In this document: one piece after another, positions 46,779 through 54,478 of the stretch
Layout of the letters: each line of letters starts with the position of its first letter
Numbering within the stretch: the first letter of the stretch is position 1
Source of the DNA: Streptomyces sp. 1331.2
GTDB lineage: Bacteria; Actinomycetota; Actinomycetes; Streptomycetales; Streptomycetaceae
Assembly: GCF_900199205.1 (NCBI RefSeq)
Contig: NZ_OBMJ01000001.1
Coordinates: 5,201,001 to 5,265,000 of the forward strand
Length of the DNA stretch: 64,000 nt
Reading direction: 5' to 3'
Translations under genes and position numbers: made by a program
The notes under the pieces: model-generated
The model's input: only the letters and a program-made list of their open reading frames with translations
Databases searched by the model: none
What the model was told of the DNA's origin: nothing

Positions 46779-47072
46779 TCACGGGCGGACGGTACCCCAG
46801 CCGTCGTCCTCGGGCCGGGTGCGGTTGAGGTACGGCACCCGGTCGGTGACGGCGGACGGCAGCCGGTCGCCGACCCGGTCCGCGACCGCGCCCGCAGCCT
46901 TCCCGGCCACCGCGCCGGCCTGCTGCCGCGCCCGGTCGGTCGCGCTCTGCACCGCGGGGCTCTGGGCGATCTGCCGGGTGACCTTGGCGATCTGTTCGTA
47001 GCGCCGGCGCCCGGCCCGCGAGCCCAGGACGTAGCCGGCCGCGAAGCCTGCGGCCAACGACAGCTTCCACAT
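46779..47072 (-). CDS. YtxH-like small protein with N-terminal membrane helix
   Basis: 97 residues from the ATG at 47072, preceded by GAGAGGGTGG; a GTG four codons earlier is less well placed. Begins MWKLSLAAGFAAGYVLGSRAGRRRYEQI: a short Gly-rich membrane helix followed by Arg residues, as in YtxH-type stress proteins. The rest is an amphipathic helix with Ala/Val/Asp periodicity. Role unknown. Confidence 0.75.
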   Translation of the reverse strand: MWKLSLAAGFAAGYVLGSRAGRRRYEQIAKVTRQIAQSPAVQSATDRARQQAGAVAGKAAGAVADRVGDRLPSAVTDRVPYLNRTRPEDDGWGTVRP

Positions 47073-47315
47073 GATCGGATCCACCCTCTCCTGGCGGCCT
47101 TCTGCCGCATTGCCCTACCCGTCCGTCGGGACGGCGAACCATCCGCGCTCCCAGCATCCCCGGGTGCGGTGGCGGGCGCGCGCCGGGCACGCCGGGCGGC
47201 AGGGCCGGGGCGACTGCGGAAAGCGATTGGCGGACCACCCCCCCGAGTGCGCTAATGTATGTCCCGCAGCGAGCGCCGCGGAGCCCGGGAAACCGGGGGC
47301 CGGGGCGGAAGCCGA

Positions 47316-47388
47316 TCCCCCATAGCTCAATTGGCAGAGCAGCCGACTGTTAATCGGCAGGTTATTGGTTCGAGTCCAATTGGGGGAG
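47316..47388 (+). tRNA. tRNA-Asn (GTT), copy 1
   Basis: 73 bases. Acceptor TCCCCCA / TGGGGGA, anticodon stem GCCGA/TCGGC with loop CTGTTAA and anticodon GTT at 47349-47351, T-arm GGTTCGAGTCC. Discriminator G. CCA is not encoded. Confidence 0.97.
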
Positions 47389-47450
47389 CTCGGGACGAGG
47401 CCCTTCCTGGGCCGTCTTCCCGTCCGTGGTACGGAAGTCGAGTGCCGCGA

Positions 47451-47523
47451 TCCCGCATAGCTCAATTGGCAGAGCAGCCGACTGTTAATCGGCAGGTTAT
47501 TGGTTCGAGTCCAATTGCGGGAG
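47451..47523 (+). tRNA. tRNA-Asn (GTT), copy 2
   Basis: 73 bases, identical to copy 1 except for one compensated pair in the acceptor stem (TCCCGCA / TGCGGGA). Anticodon GTT at 47484-47486. 62 bases separate the copies, so one transcript is likely. Confidence 0.97.
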
Positions 47524-47555
47524 CTGCGCCGGGCCTGCCCGGTGACTGCTCAGAG

Positions 47556-47587
47556 CGAAGGCCCCTCGGTAGACCGGGGGGCCTTCG
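47556..47587 (+). terminator. Terminator after the tRNA-Asn pair
   Basis: CGAAGGCCCC at 47556-47565 pairs with GGGGCCTTCG at 47578-47587; the sequence then reads TGTTGTTCC. Confidence 0.8.
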
Positions 47588-47669
47588 TGTTGTTCCGGCA
47601 CGGTTTGTCCCCGCACGGTGTCGCGTACGTCACGTCGAGGGGCCGGGCCCCCGGGGCCGAGGCCGCGGG

Positions 47670-48419
47670 TCAGGTGGTGGCCTTGCGGTAGAGGTCGGCG
47701 ACCCGCTGGTCGAAGGTGACGCTGTACGAGGTGCCGGGGGTGCTGCCGCCCTCCTGGTAGCCGCCGATCACGCCGACCACCGCGCCCTTCTCGGTCACCC
47801 ACGGGCTGCCGCTGGTGCCGTCGGTGTAGCCGCCGCAGTCGAAGCGCTCCTGGGTGGGGCTCTGCGACCTGGTGCGGACGGCGCAGGTGATCGGCTCGTC
47901 GCTCTCGTTCGGGTAGCCGGTCACCGAGACCGGCAGGCCGAAGCCCTGGCCGGTGCCGATCGGGTTGCCGCCGACGGCGTCCTCGACCTGCCGGCCGTCG
48001 ACCGGGCCGACCGTGACGAACGCCACGTCGTACTCGGGGTCGTCGCCGGCCGCCCAGCGCGGGTCGATCGTGACCGCCTGCACCGGCCAGGTCCCGTACG
48101 GGGTGGCCCCGTTGCGGTAGCCCGGGGTGAACACCAGGCCGTCCAGCAGGCCGATCCGGCGGGTCTGCACGCAGTGCGCCGCGGTGACCAGCAGGTTGCG
48201 CCGGGGGCTCTGCACCACGCTCGCGGTGCAGGCCCGGGGGCCCTGCGCGGTGTGGAGGGAGAGGGTGCCGACCCGGTCCCGGGCGGGGCTCTGCCCGGCG
48301 ACCTCGGCGGTGGGCGCCCCGCCCTGCTGCCCGCCGCACGCGGTGCCGGCGGCGAGCAGCAGGACGGCCAGCGCGGCCGTTCGCAGCCTGCGCGCGGGCC
48401 GTGCCGGGCGGGGGGCCAT
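47670..48419 (-). CDS. Trypsin-like serine protease, lipoprotein (tandem copy A)
   Basis: 249 residues. The N-terminus is a lipoprotein signal (LAVLLLAAGTAC). Catalytic triad of the S1 fold: His in LLVTAAHCV, Asp in EYDVAFVTV, Ser in YTDGTSGSPWV. Four Cys besides the lipid Cys. Closely related to the next gene; both read toward the tRNA genes. Substrate unknown; likely acts at the outer membrane face. Confidence 0.88.
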   Translation of the reverse strand: MAPRPARPARRLRTAALAVLLLAAGTACGGQQGGAPTAEVAGQSPARDRVGTLSLHTAQGPRACTASVVQSPRRNLLVTAAHCVQTRRIGLLDGLVFTPGYRNGATPYGTWPVQAVTIDPRWAAGDDPEYDVAFVTVGPVDGRQVEDAVGGNPIGTGQGFGLPVSVTGYPNESDEPITCAVRTRSQSPTQERFDCGGYTDGTSGSPWVTEKGAVVGVIGGYQEGGSTPGTSYSVTFDQRVADLYRKATT

Positions 48420-48537
48420 CGGGGCTCCGTCTCGTTCCTCGGGGCGGGTACCGGTCCGGTGCGTTCCGCCGTTCGTGAGGAAGATCTACCAGGCGCCGCC
48501 CGGCGGCGCCACCACCGGGTGCCCAGGCCCTTCCCGG

Positions 48538-49395
48538 TCAGCCGGTGGCGCGGTCGTAGAGGGCCTGGACGCGGTCGCCGAAGTAGCTGCTGTACGAGGT
48601 GTCCGGGCTGTTGCCGCCCTCCTGGTAGCCGCCGATCACGCCGACCACGGTGCCGGTCCTGGTCGCCGGGTCGAAGTCGGTGACCCAGGGGCTGCCGCTG
48701 GTGCCGCCGGTGTAGTCGGGGCAGTCGATCCGCAGCTGGGTGGGGCTCTGCTGGGAGGTGGTGTTGACGCAGGTGATCGGGACGTCGCTGCTGCCCGGGT
48801 AGCCGGTGACCCGCACCGGGAGCCGGTAGCCCTGGTTGACGCCCAGTCGGTTGGCGCCGAGCACCTGCTGGACCTGTTGCGCGTTCTGGGCCTGGACGAC
48901 GGCGAAGGCGACGTCCACGTCCGGGTCGGCGTGGTCCTTCCAGGCGTCGTCCACGGTGACGGCCAGCAGCGGCCAGACGCCGCTGGGGGTGTCGCCGTCC
49001 CGGTAGCCGGGGACGAAGACCAGGTCGCTGCGCCGGCCGAGTTTCGGGTCCCAGACGCAGTGGGCGGCGGTCACGATGAGGTTGAGCCCGGCGCTGTCGA
49101 CCACGCTGGCGGTGCAGAAGTGGTCGCCGTCGGCGTTGCGGGTGAAGACCGCGCCGACTAGGCCGTTGAGGACGGTGGGTTTGGCGGTGCGGGTGACCCC
49201 GGTGGCCCGGCCGGCGGCGCCCTTGAACCGCTGCCTGTTCCAGCCGTGGCTGCTGCCCGAGGAGGCCGTGGCCGGCGCCGAGGTGACCGTCGGCACGCCC
49301 CCGCCGGGCCCCGCCGAGGTGGTGCAGCCCGTCACGGCCGGCAGCAGCACCGCCAGCCCGGCCGCCAACGTCGCCGCCGCCCTACGTATCGTCAT
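48538..49395 (-). CDS. Trypsin-like serine protease, lipoprotein (tandem copy B)
   Basis: 285 residues, upstream paralogue of copy A. Lipobox-like PAVTGC, a 60-residue Ser/Gly/Pro linker, then the same S1 fold: LIVTAAHCVWD (His), PDVDVAFAVVQ (Asp), YTGGTSGSPWVTDF (Ser). Shared C-terminal pattern VVGVIGGYQEGG and FGDRVQALYDRATG. A local duplication is the simplest origin; 118 bases separate the genes. Confidence 0.88.
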   Translation of the reverse strand: MTIRRAAATLAAGLAVLLPAVTGCTTSAGPGGGVPTVTSAPATASSGSSHGWNRQRFKGAAGRATGVTRTAKPTVLNGLVGAVFTRNADGDHFCTASVVDSAGLNLIVTAAHCVWDPKLGRRSDLVFVPGYRDGDTPSGVWPLLAVTVDDAWKDHADPDVDVAFAVVQAQNAQQVQQVLGANRLGVNQGYRLPVRVTGYPGSSDVPITCVNTTSQQSPTQLRIDCPDYTGGTSGSPWVTDFDPATRTGTVVGVIGGYQEGGNSPDTSYSSYFGDRVQALYDRATG

Positions 49396-49586
49396 CCGCC
49401 CAGGCTCCCCCGGGCGGGGGGTCGGCCGCCAGCCGGGCTGCGCCGGCCGGAGAGGCGTGCGCCCTCCCGCACCCAGGTGCGCCCCCGGCGCGCACCACGG
49501 GTGATCGACCGGCTATGCTGCCCGGGACGGCCTCGCTGGGGCCGTCTGCTGCTGCCGTGGCCGAGGACCGGCGCGCGCGGCGAACC

Positions 49587-49660
<74 letters not shown>

Positions 49661-49934
49661 CTTCCTCGATGGCGACGACCGTCGCCGACCGTCCGCGGGC
49701 AGGCCTCCGAACCGGAGCTCCGCCGCCTGCGACGACGCAGAGTCTAGGGCGCGGCCCTCTCCTCCCCCCGTGCGGCACGCCGGGATTCACCCGCTTGTGG
49801 CCGGCCTCCCCGGTGTCCCCGTGTTCCCTGGTGTCCGTCCTTCCCCGACCGTCCACCCACCCCTGGTGCAGTGCGCGAAAAAAGTGATATCACTTTGCTG
49901 TCGGAAGCGAACACTCGCCGAAGGAGTCGGCCCC
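49661..49934. other. Region between the tRNA and the SPFH operon
   Basis: Non-coding. Contains the operator-like palindrome at 49881-49896 and the SPFH ribosome site AAGGAG at 49921-49926; nothing else recognised. Confidence 0.5.
49881..49896. promoter_or_regulatory. Perfect 16-bp palindrome upstream of SPFH operon
   Basis: AAAGTGATATCACTTT, AT-rich in a GC-rich genome, 39 bases before the SPFH start. Perfect dyad of operator size; the protein that binds it is unknown. Confidence 0.75.
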
Positions 49935-50882
49935 ATGGCCACACCGCGTCACGCCGTCACGGACGGCTCTGCCCTGGACCTCCCGGTCCCCGGGATCACC
50001 GAACGGATCATCACCGGCGCTGCCGGGCTGCCCGTGCTGTTCGGTTCGCTGTTCGGCCTGGCCGCGGGGGTCGGGTCGGTCATCTCCGGCGCGGTCCAAC
50101 TGGCGGGCGGGAACAAGGGGGTGGGCACCACCCTGGTGATCCTCGGGCCGGTGCTGCTGCTGACCTCGCTGCTGCTGCTCTGCGGGCTGACGGTGGTGTC
50201 GCCCGGTGAGGCCCGGGTCGTCCAGCTGCTCGGGCGCTACCGCGGCACCATCCGGGCCGAGGGCCTGACCTGGCTGAACCCGTTCACCAGCCGCCGCCGG
50301 ATCTCCACCCGGATCCGCAACCACGAGACCGAGACCACCAAGGTCAACGACGCCGACGGCAACCCGATCGAGATGGCCGCCGTGGTGGTCTGGCAGGTCG
50401 AGGACACCGCGATGGCGGTCTTCGAGGTCGACGACTACACCGACTTCGTCGCCATCCAGACCGAGACGGCCGTCCGGCACATCGCCAGCAGCTACCCGTA
50501 CGACGCCCACCACGAGGGCCAGTTGTCGCTGCGCGACGGCGCGGACGAGATCGCCCGCAAGCTCTCCGCCGAGATCGCCGAACGGGTCGCCTCGGCCGGC
50601 GTGCGGGTCGTCGAGTCCCGGATCACCAGGCTCGCCTACGCGCCGGAGGTCGCCCAGGTGATGCTCCAGCGCCAGCAGGCCGGGGCCGTGGTCGCGGCGC
50701 GCAGGCTGATCGTCGAGGGCGCCGTCGGTATGGTCGAGGAGGCGCTGGACCGCCTCGCCGAGCGCGACGTGGTGGAGCTGGACGAGGAGCGCAAGGCCGC
50801 CATGGTCAGCAACCTCCTGGTGGTGCTCTGCGGCGACCGCGGCACCCAGCCCGTCGTCAACACGGGCTCCCTCTACCAGTAA
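49935..50882 (+). CDS. SPFH (band 7 / prohibitin-like) membrane protein
   Basis: 315 residues from the ATG at 49935 with AAGGAG 8 bases upstream. Two N-terminal hydrophobic helices (about residues 25-90: LFGSLFGLAAGVGSVI, LVILGPVLLLTSLLLLCG), then the SPFH domain (VVSPGEARVVQLLGRYRGTIRAEGLTWLNPF, TKVNDADGNPIEMAAVVVWQVED) and a helical oligomerisation stretch. Such proteins build membrane microdomain scaffolds. First gene of a three-gene unit with 9- and 40-base gaps. Confidence 0.92.
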   Translation: MATPRHAVTDGSALDLPVPGITERIITGAAGLPVLFGSLFGLAAGVGSVISGAVQLAGGNKGVGTTLVILGPVLLLTSLLLLCGLTVVSPGEARVVQLLGRYRGTIRAEGLTWLNPFTSRRRISTRIRNHETETTKVNDADGNPIEMAAVVVWQVEDTAMAVFEVDDYTDFVAIQTETAVRHIASSYPYDAHHEGQLSLRDGADEIARKLSAEIAERVASAGVRVVESRITRLAYAPEVAQVMLQRQQAGAVVAARRLIVEGAVGMVEEALDRLAERDVVELDEERKAAMVSNLLVVLCGDRGTQPVVNTGSLYQ

Positions 50883-50891
50883 GGCGCGGCA

Positions 50892-51119
50892 GTGGCGACG
50901 GAACGGAAGAAGATCCTGTTGCGACTGGACCCTTCAGTTCACGACGCACTCGCCAGGTGGGCCGCGGACGAACTGCGCAGCACCAACGCGCAGATCGAGT
51001 TCCTGCTCCGCCGCGCCCTCGGCGACGCGGGCCGGATGCCCAGCGGCGCGACCCGGCTTCCCCGGCGCGGACGCCCGCCCAAGGAGAGCCCGGAGGACGG
51101 CGGCTCCGCAGAGAGCTGA
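50892..51119 (+). CDS. Small Arc/ribbon-helix-helix DNA-binding protein
   Basis: 75 residues from GTG. KKILLRLDPSVHDALARWAADELRSTNAQIEFLLRRAL matches the ribbon-helix-helix fold (one strand, two helices) of Arc and antitoxins. The tail is Pro/Arg-rich. It starts 9 bases after the SPFH stop. Candidate binder of the palindrome at 49881-49896 as autoregulator; no toxin-like partner is adjacent. Confidence 0.85.
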   Translation: MATERKKILLRLDPSVHDALARWAADELRSTNAQIEFLLRRALGDAGRMPSGATRLPRRGRPPKESPEDGGSAES

Positions 51120-51159
51120 CCGGCGGCCCGGGCACACGAGGACCCCTTCGGAGACCGAC

Positions 51160-51807
51160 ATGGACCAGCCCGCCACCCTCCCCGAGAAGCTGTACCTGCT
51201 CGCCTACGACCCGCACCGCGAGCGAGTCACCGCCACCGACCGGCTCGACCTGGTGGTCCGCGCGGCGGCGCTCGCCGAACTCCTGCGGCGCGGACTGATC
51301 CGCGAGGACGGCCGCCACCCGGCCGCCGTCGACGGTGGCCCGACCGACGGCCTCGACCCGCTCACCGCCGCGCTGCTGGAACAGATCCGGCAGGAGCGGC
51401 GGCACAGCTGGCAGAGCTGGATCGGCCGCAGGCGCGGCCCGACGGCCCGCGCCGCCCGCGTGGTCCGGGACGGCCTGGCGGCGGCCGGCCGGATCCGGAT
51501 CGAGCAGCGCCGGGTGCTCGGACTGTTCCCGTGCGACCGGGTCACCCTGCGGGAGCCCGGGCTGCGCAAGTCGCTGGTGGCTTCGGTCGGTTCGGCGCTG
51601 ACCGGCCCGTTCAGCCGGATCGACCCGGCGGATGCCGCCCTGGTCGCCCTGGTCGACGCGGCCCAGCTGGGGACGGTCCTGACCTGGCGCCGACGGCGCG
51701 AGTTCCGCGCCCGGATCGACAAGCTGGCCCCGGCCGCCGGCCCCGTCCCGCGGGCGCTGCGCCGGGCCGTCAACGCCAAGCGCTCCGACGGCTCGGCCGG
51801 GGGCTGA
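51160..51807 (+). CDS. GPP34-family protein (GOLPH3-like)
   Basis: 215 residues. Matches the GPP34 fold, related to eukaryotic Golgi phosphoprotein GOLPH3/Vps74: LPEKLYLLAYDPHRERVT at the start, LAELLRRGLIRED, LRKSLVASV near the middle, and an Ala/Leu-rich helical core. GOLPH3 binds acidic lipids (PI4P) in eukaryotes; the bacterial ligand is unknown. Co-directional with SPFH and RHH genes, suggesting a membrane-associated role. Confidence 0.85.
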   Translation: MDQPATLPEKLYLLAYDPHRERVTATDRLDLVVRAAALAELLRRGLIREDGRHPAAVDGGPTDGLDPLTAALLEQIRQERRHSWQSWIGRRRGPTARAARVVRDGLAAAGRIRIEQRRVLGLFPCDRVTLREPGLRKSLVASVGSALTGPFSRIDPADAALVALVDAAQLGTVLTWRRRREFRARIDKLAPAAGPVPRALRRAVNAKRSDGSAGG

Positions 51808-51894
51808 GCCGCCCCCTCCCTGCGAGCCCGGCCGCCTCCCCGGTGGCCGGGCTCGCGGCCGTTTGCGGCCGTGCACGACCCGTAAGCTGGCCGG

Positions 51895-52821
51895 ATGCTC
51901 GAACCCGCCCTGCTGCCCACCCCGCTGACGGACTGCACCGACGAGGTGTTCGCCCGGGCCGGGGTGCAGCTGCGGCTGAAGCGGGACGACCTGCTGCACC
52001 CGACCGTCCCCGGCAACAAGTGGCGCAAGCTGGCGCCCAACCTGGCCGCCGCCGTCGAACAGGGCCACACCCGGCTGCTGACCTTCGGCGGGGCGTACTC
52101 GACCCACCTGCGGGCCGTCGCGGCCGCCGCCGGGGCGCTGGGGCTGGAGAGCGTCGGGCTGGTCCGCGGCGAGGAACTGGCCGACCGGCCGCGCAACTGG
52201 TCGCTGCGGGCCGCCGAGGCGGCCGGGATGCGGCTGGAGTTCCTGACCCGGGCCGCCTACCGGGAGGCCACCGGCCGGGCCGGCGGCGACCACGGTACGG
52301 ACGGGGACGTGCAGCGCCGCTGGGGGCCCTGCCTGGTGCTCCCGGAGGGCGGCTCCAACGCCCTGGCCGCGGTCGGCGCGGCCGCGATCCCGGCGGAACT
52401 ACCGGACCTGGGCGAGCGCGACGTGGTCTGCTGCCCGGTCGGCACCGGTGGCACCCTGGCCGGCATCGCGGCGGGCCTGCCGCCGGGCGCGCGGGCGCTC
52501 GGGGTGGCCGTGCTGCGCGGCGGCGAGGGGTACCTGGAGGCGGAGGTGGCCCGGCTCCACCGGGCTGCCTACGGGCGCGAGTTCGGCAACTGGCGGATCG
52601 ACCACGGGCACCACGGCGGCGGCTACGGGAAGGTCCCGGCCGGGCTGGCCGGCTTCGCCGAGCGGTTCGAGCACCGCCACGGCGTCCCGCTGGAGCGCCG
52701 TTACGTCGCCAAGCTGCTCGCCGCGCTGGCCGACCTGGCGACGGCGGGCGCCTTCCCGCGCGGCACCCGCCTCACCGCCGTGGTCACCGGGGTGCCGGAT
52801 CCCCACCCGGCCACCCGTTAG
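51895..52821 (+). CDS. PLP-dependent D-cysteine desulfhydrase / ACC-deaminase family
   Basis: 308 residues, fold type II. LKRDDLLHPTVPGNKWRKLAPNL carries the PLP Lys in GNKWRK. LTFGGAYSTHLRAVAAAAGALG is the substrate Ser/Asn-loop region, and CCPVGTGGTLAGIAAGLP the phosphate-binding loop. Members act on D-cysteine or 1-aminocyclopropane-1-carboxylate; the substrate is not determined. The TAG stop falls at the MITE copy 2 junction. Confidence 0.87.
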   Translation: MLEPALLPTPLTDCTDEVFARAGVQLRLKRDDLLHPTVPGNKWRKLAPNLAAAVEQGHTRLLTFGGAYSTHLRAVAAAAGALGLESVGLVRGEELADRPRNWSLRAAEAAGMRLEFLTRAAYREATGRAGGDHGTDGDVQRRWGPCLVLPEGGSNALAAVGAAAIPAELPDLGERDVVCCPVGTGGTLAGIAAGLPPGARALGVAVLRGGEGYLEAEVARLHRAAYGREFGNWRIDHGHHGGGYGKVPAGLAGFAERFEHRHGVPLERRYVAKLLAALADLATAGAFPRGTRLTAVVTGVPDPHPATR

Positions 52822-53013
52822 GGCCTGTCCGGCGGATCTTGCCGGGCGCACGACGCCGGATCATCCCGCCTGGACGCACGCCCGAATCGTCCAAGTACAC
52901 CCAGTACGAGGGCGATTCGGGCGCACGCCCAGACGGGCGCGAAGTGGGGGTACCTCCCGGCCGAAGGCTGGGGGAGCCGCGCGCTGATCCGACAAGATCC
53001 GCCGGACAGGCCC
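52821..53013. mobile_element. 193-bp MITE, copy 2 (inverted relative to copy 1)
   Basis: Reverse complement of the element at 40555-40747, by eye identical throughout; same length, same terminal repeats, flanked by TA. The first G again completes the TAG stop of the upstream gene. An IS4-type copy is attached to its right end. Confidence 0.88.
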
Positions 53014-53061
53014 TAGGGCCAATGCCAGTGACTTTGGTGTCCCTGTCTCGTTGGTTGTGGT

Positions 53062-54285
53062 GTGGCGAGGGTGGGACAGGTCAAGTCGCCTGCGGGTGAG
53101 CGGTTGTCGGACCGGATCGCGATCGGGGTGTTGACCCGGGCGTTTCCGCCGGGTCTGGTGGATGAGGTGATCGCGGAGACCGGGCGGGGCGAGAAACGCA
53201 GCCGGTTGTTGCCGGCGCGGGTGGTCGTGTACTTCGTGCTGGCGATGTGCCTGTTCTTCGGGCAGGGCTATGAAGAGGTCGCCCGGGTGCTGGGCGAGGG
53301 GCTCGGGGACGGGCGGCGGTCGTGGCGGGTGCCCACGACCGCCGCGATCGGCCGGGCCCGTCGGCGGCTGGGTCCAGAGCCGTTGCGGTTGCTGTTCGCG
53401 CGGGTGTGTCGGCCGATGGCGGTGCCCGGGACAGCGGGGGCCTGGTACCGGCGCTGGCGCCTGGTCGCGGTGGACGGCACCACGCTGGACCTGGCGGACA
53501 CCGAGGCCAACGACGCCTTCTTCGGCCGCCATGTGTCGGGACGCGGAGCGAGCGCGTTCCCGCAGGCCAGGGTGGTGGGGCTGGCCGAGTGCGGCACCCA
53601 CGCGGTGTTCGCCGCCGTCACCGGTCCGCTGTCGGCGAGCGAGCAGTCCCTGTCCCGGCAGCTGTTCGACCGGCTTCGCGAGGGGATGCTGCTGCTGGCC
53701 GACCGGGGCTTCTACGGCTTCGAGCTGTGGCAGCACGCACGGGCCACCGGCGCGGACCTGCTGTGGCGCGTGCGCAAGAGCGCGAACCTGCCCGTCGTGC
53801 GCGTGCTCAGCGACGGCTCGTACCTCAGCACGGTGCACGCCGAACCGGACAGAAGGAGTCGCCGCAACCCGGTGACCGTCCGGGTCGTCGAATACACCCT
53901 CGCCTCCACCGGTGATGGCACCGTCTACCGCCTGATCACCACTCTCCTCGACCCCGAGGAGGCACCGGCCGCCGAGTTGGCCGCGCTCTACGTCCAGCGC
54001 TGGGAGATCGAGACCACCCTGGACGAGATCAAGACCCACCAGCGCGGACCCAAACTCGTCCTGCGCTCGAAGTACCCGTGGGGCGTCGAGCAGGAGGTCT
54101 ACGGCCTCCTGCTCGTCCACCACGCCATCCGACAACTCATGCACCAAGCCGCCCTGCATGAGGGCGTGGACCCCGACCGCTTGTCCTTCACCCGCAGTCT
54201 GCGGGTCGTGCGCCGCCAGGTCCCCGCCCAGGCGGCGCTTTCCCCCCGGCAGACTCACCAGGGCGCTGAACCGCACCCTGGCTGA
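53062..54285 (+). CDS. IS4-family transposase, copy 2 (C-terminus frameshifted)
   Basis: 407 residues, identical translation to copy 1, GTG start. DDE residues and the YVQRWEIETTLDEIK signature are intact. The same C6 run (54242-54247) puts the last ~70 codons one base out of frame. Confidence 0.92.
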   Translation: MARVGQVKSPAGERLSDRIAIGVLTRAFPPGLVDEVIAETGRGEKRSRLLPARVVVYFVLAMCLFFGQGYEEVARVLGEGLGDGRRSWRVPTTAAIGRARRRLGPEPLRLLFARVCRPMAVPGTAGAWYRRWRLVAVDGTTLDLADTEANDAFFGRHVSGRGASAFPQARVVGLAECGTHAVFAAVTGPLSASEQSLSRQLFDRLREGMLLLADRGFYGFELWQHARATGADLLWRVRKSANLPVVRVLSDGSYLSTVHAEPDRRSRRNPVTVRVVEYTLASTGDGTVYRLITTLLDPEEAPAAELAALYVQRWEIETTLDEIKTHQRGPKLVLRSKYPWGVEQEVYGLLLVHHAIRQLMHQAALHEGVDPDRLSFTRSLRVVRRQVPAQAALSPRQTHQGAEPHPG

Positions 54286-54442
54286 GATCACCGAACGCCT
54301 CCTACCCCCGCGCCGTCAACGGACCTGCCCCCGCGTCATCAAACGCAAGATGTCCAACTGGCCCCTCAAACGCGCCCAACAGCACGACTGGCCACCACCA
54401 ACCCCCGCAACCATCACGATCACCAGAGCGGACACAACCTAA
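54242..54442 (+). pseudogene. Out-of-frame C-terminal part of transposase, copy 2
   Basis: Reads GRLTRALNRTLAEITERLLP through VIKRKMSNWPLKRAQ in the +1 frame after the C6 run; the full product would be about 459 residues. Confidence 0.75.
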
Positions 54443-54478
54443 GTCACTGGCATTGGCCCTAGGGCAGGCCCTGGCAGC

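Larger units (their letters stand above)
53019..54456 (+). mobile_element. IS4-family insertion sequence, copy 2 (1438 bp)
   Basis: Same element as copy 1 in the opposite orientation. Ends CCAATGCC/GGCATTGG, 8-bp target duplication CCCTAGGG at 53011-53018 and 54457-54464. The left target overlaps the MITE end. Confidence 0.93.

Noticed and set aside
50892..51119. Toxin-antitoxin pair with the RHH protein as antitoxin
   Set aside because: The neighbours are an SPFH protein and a GPP34 protein; neither resembles a toxin.
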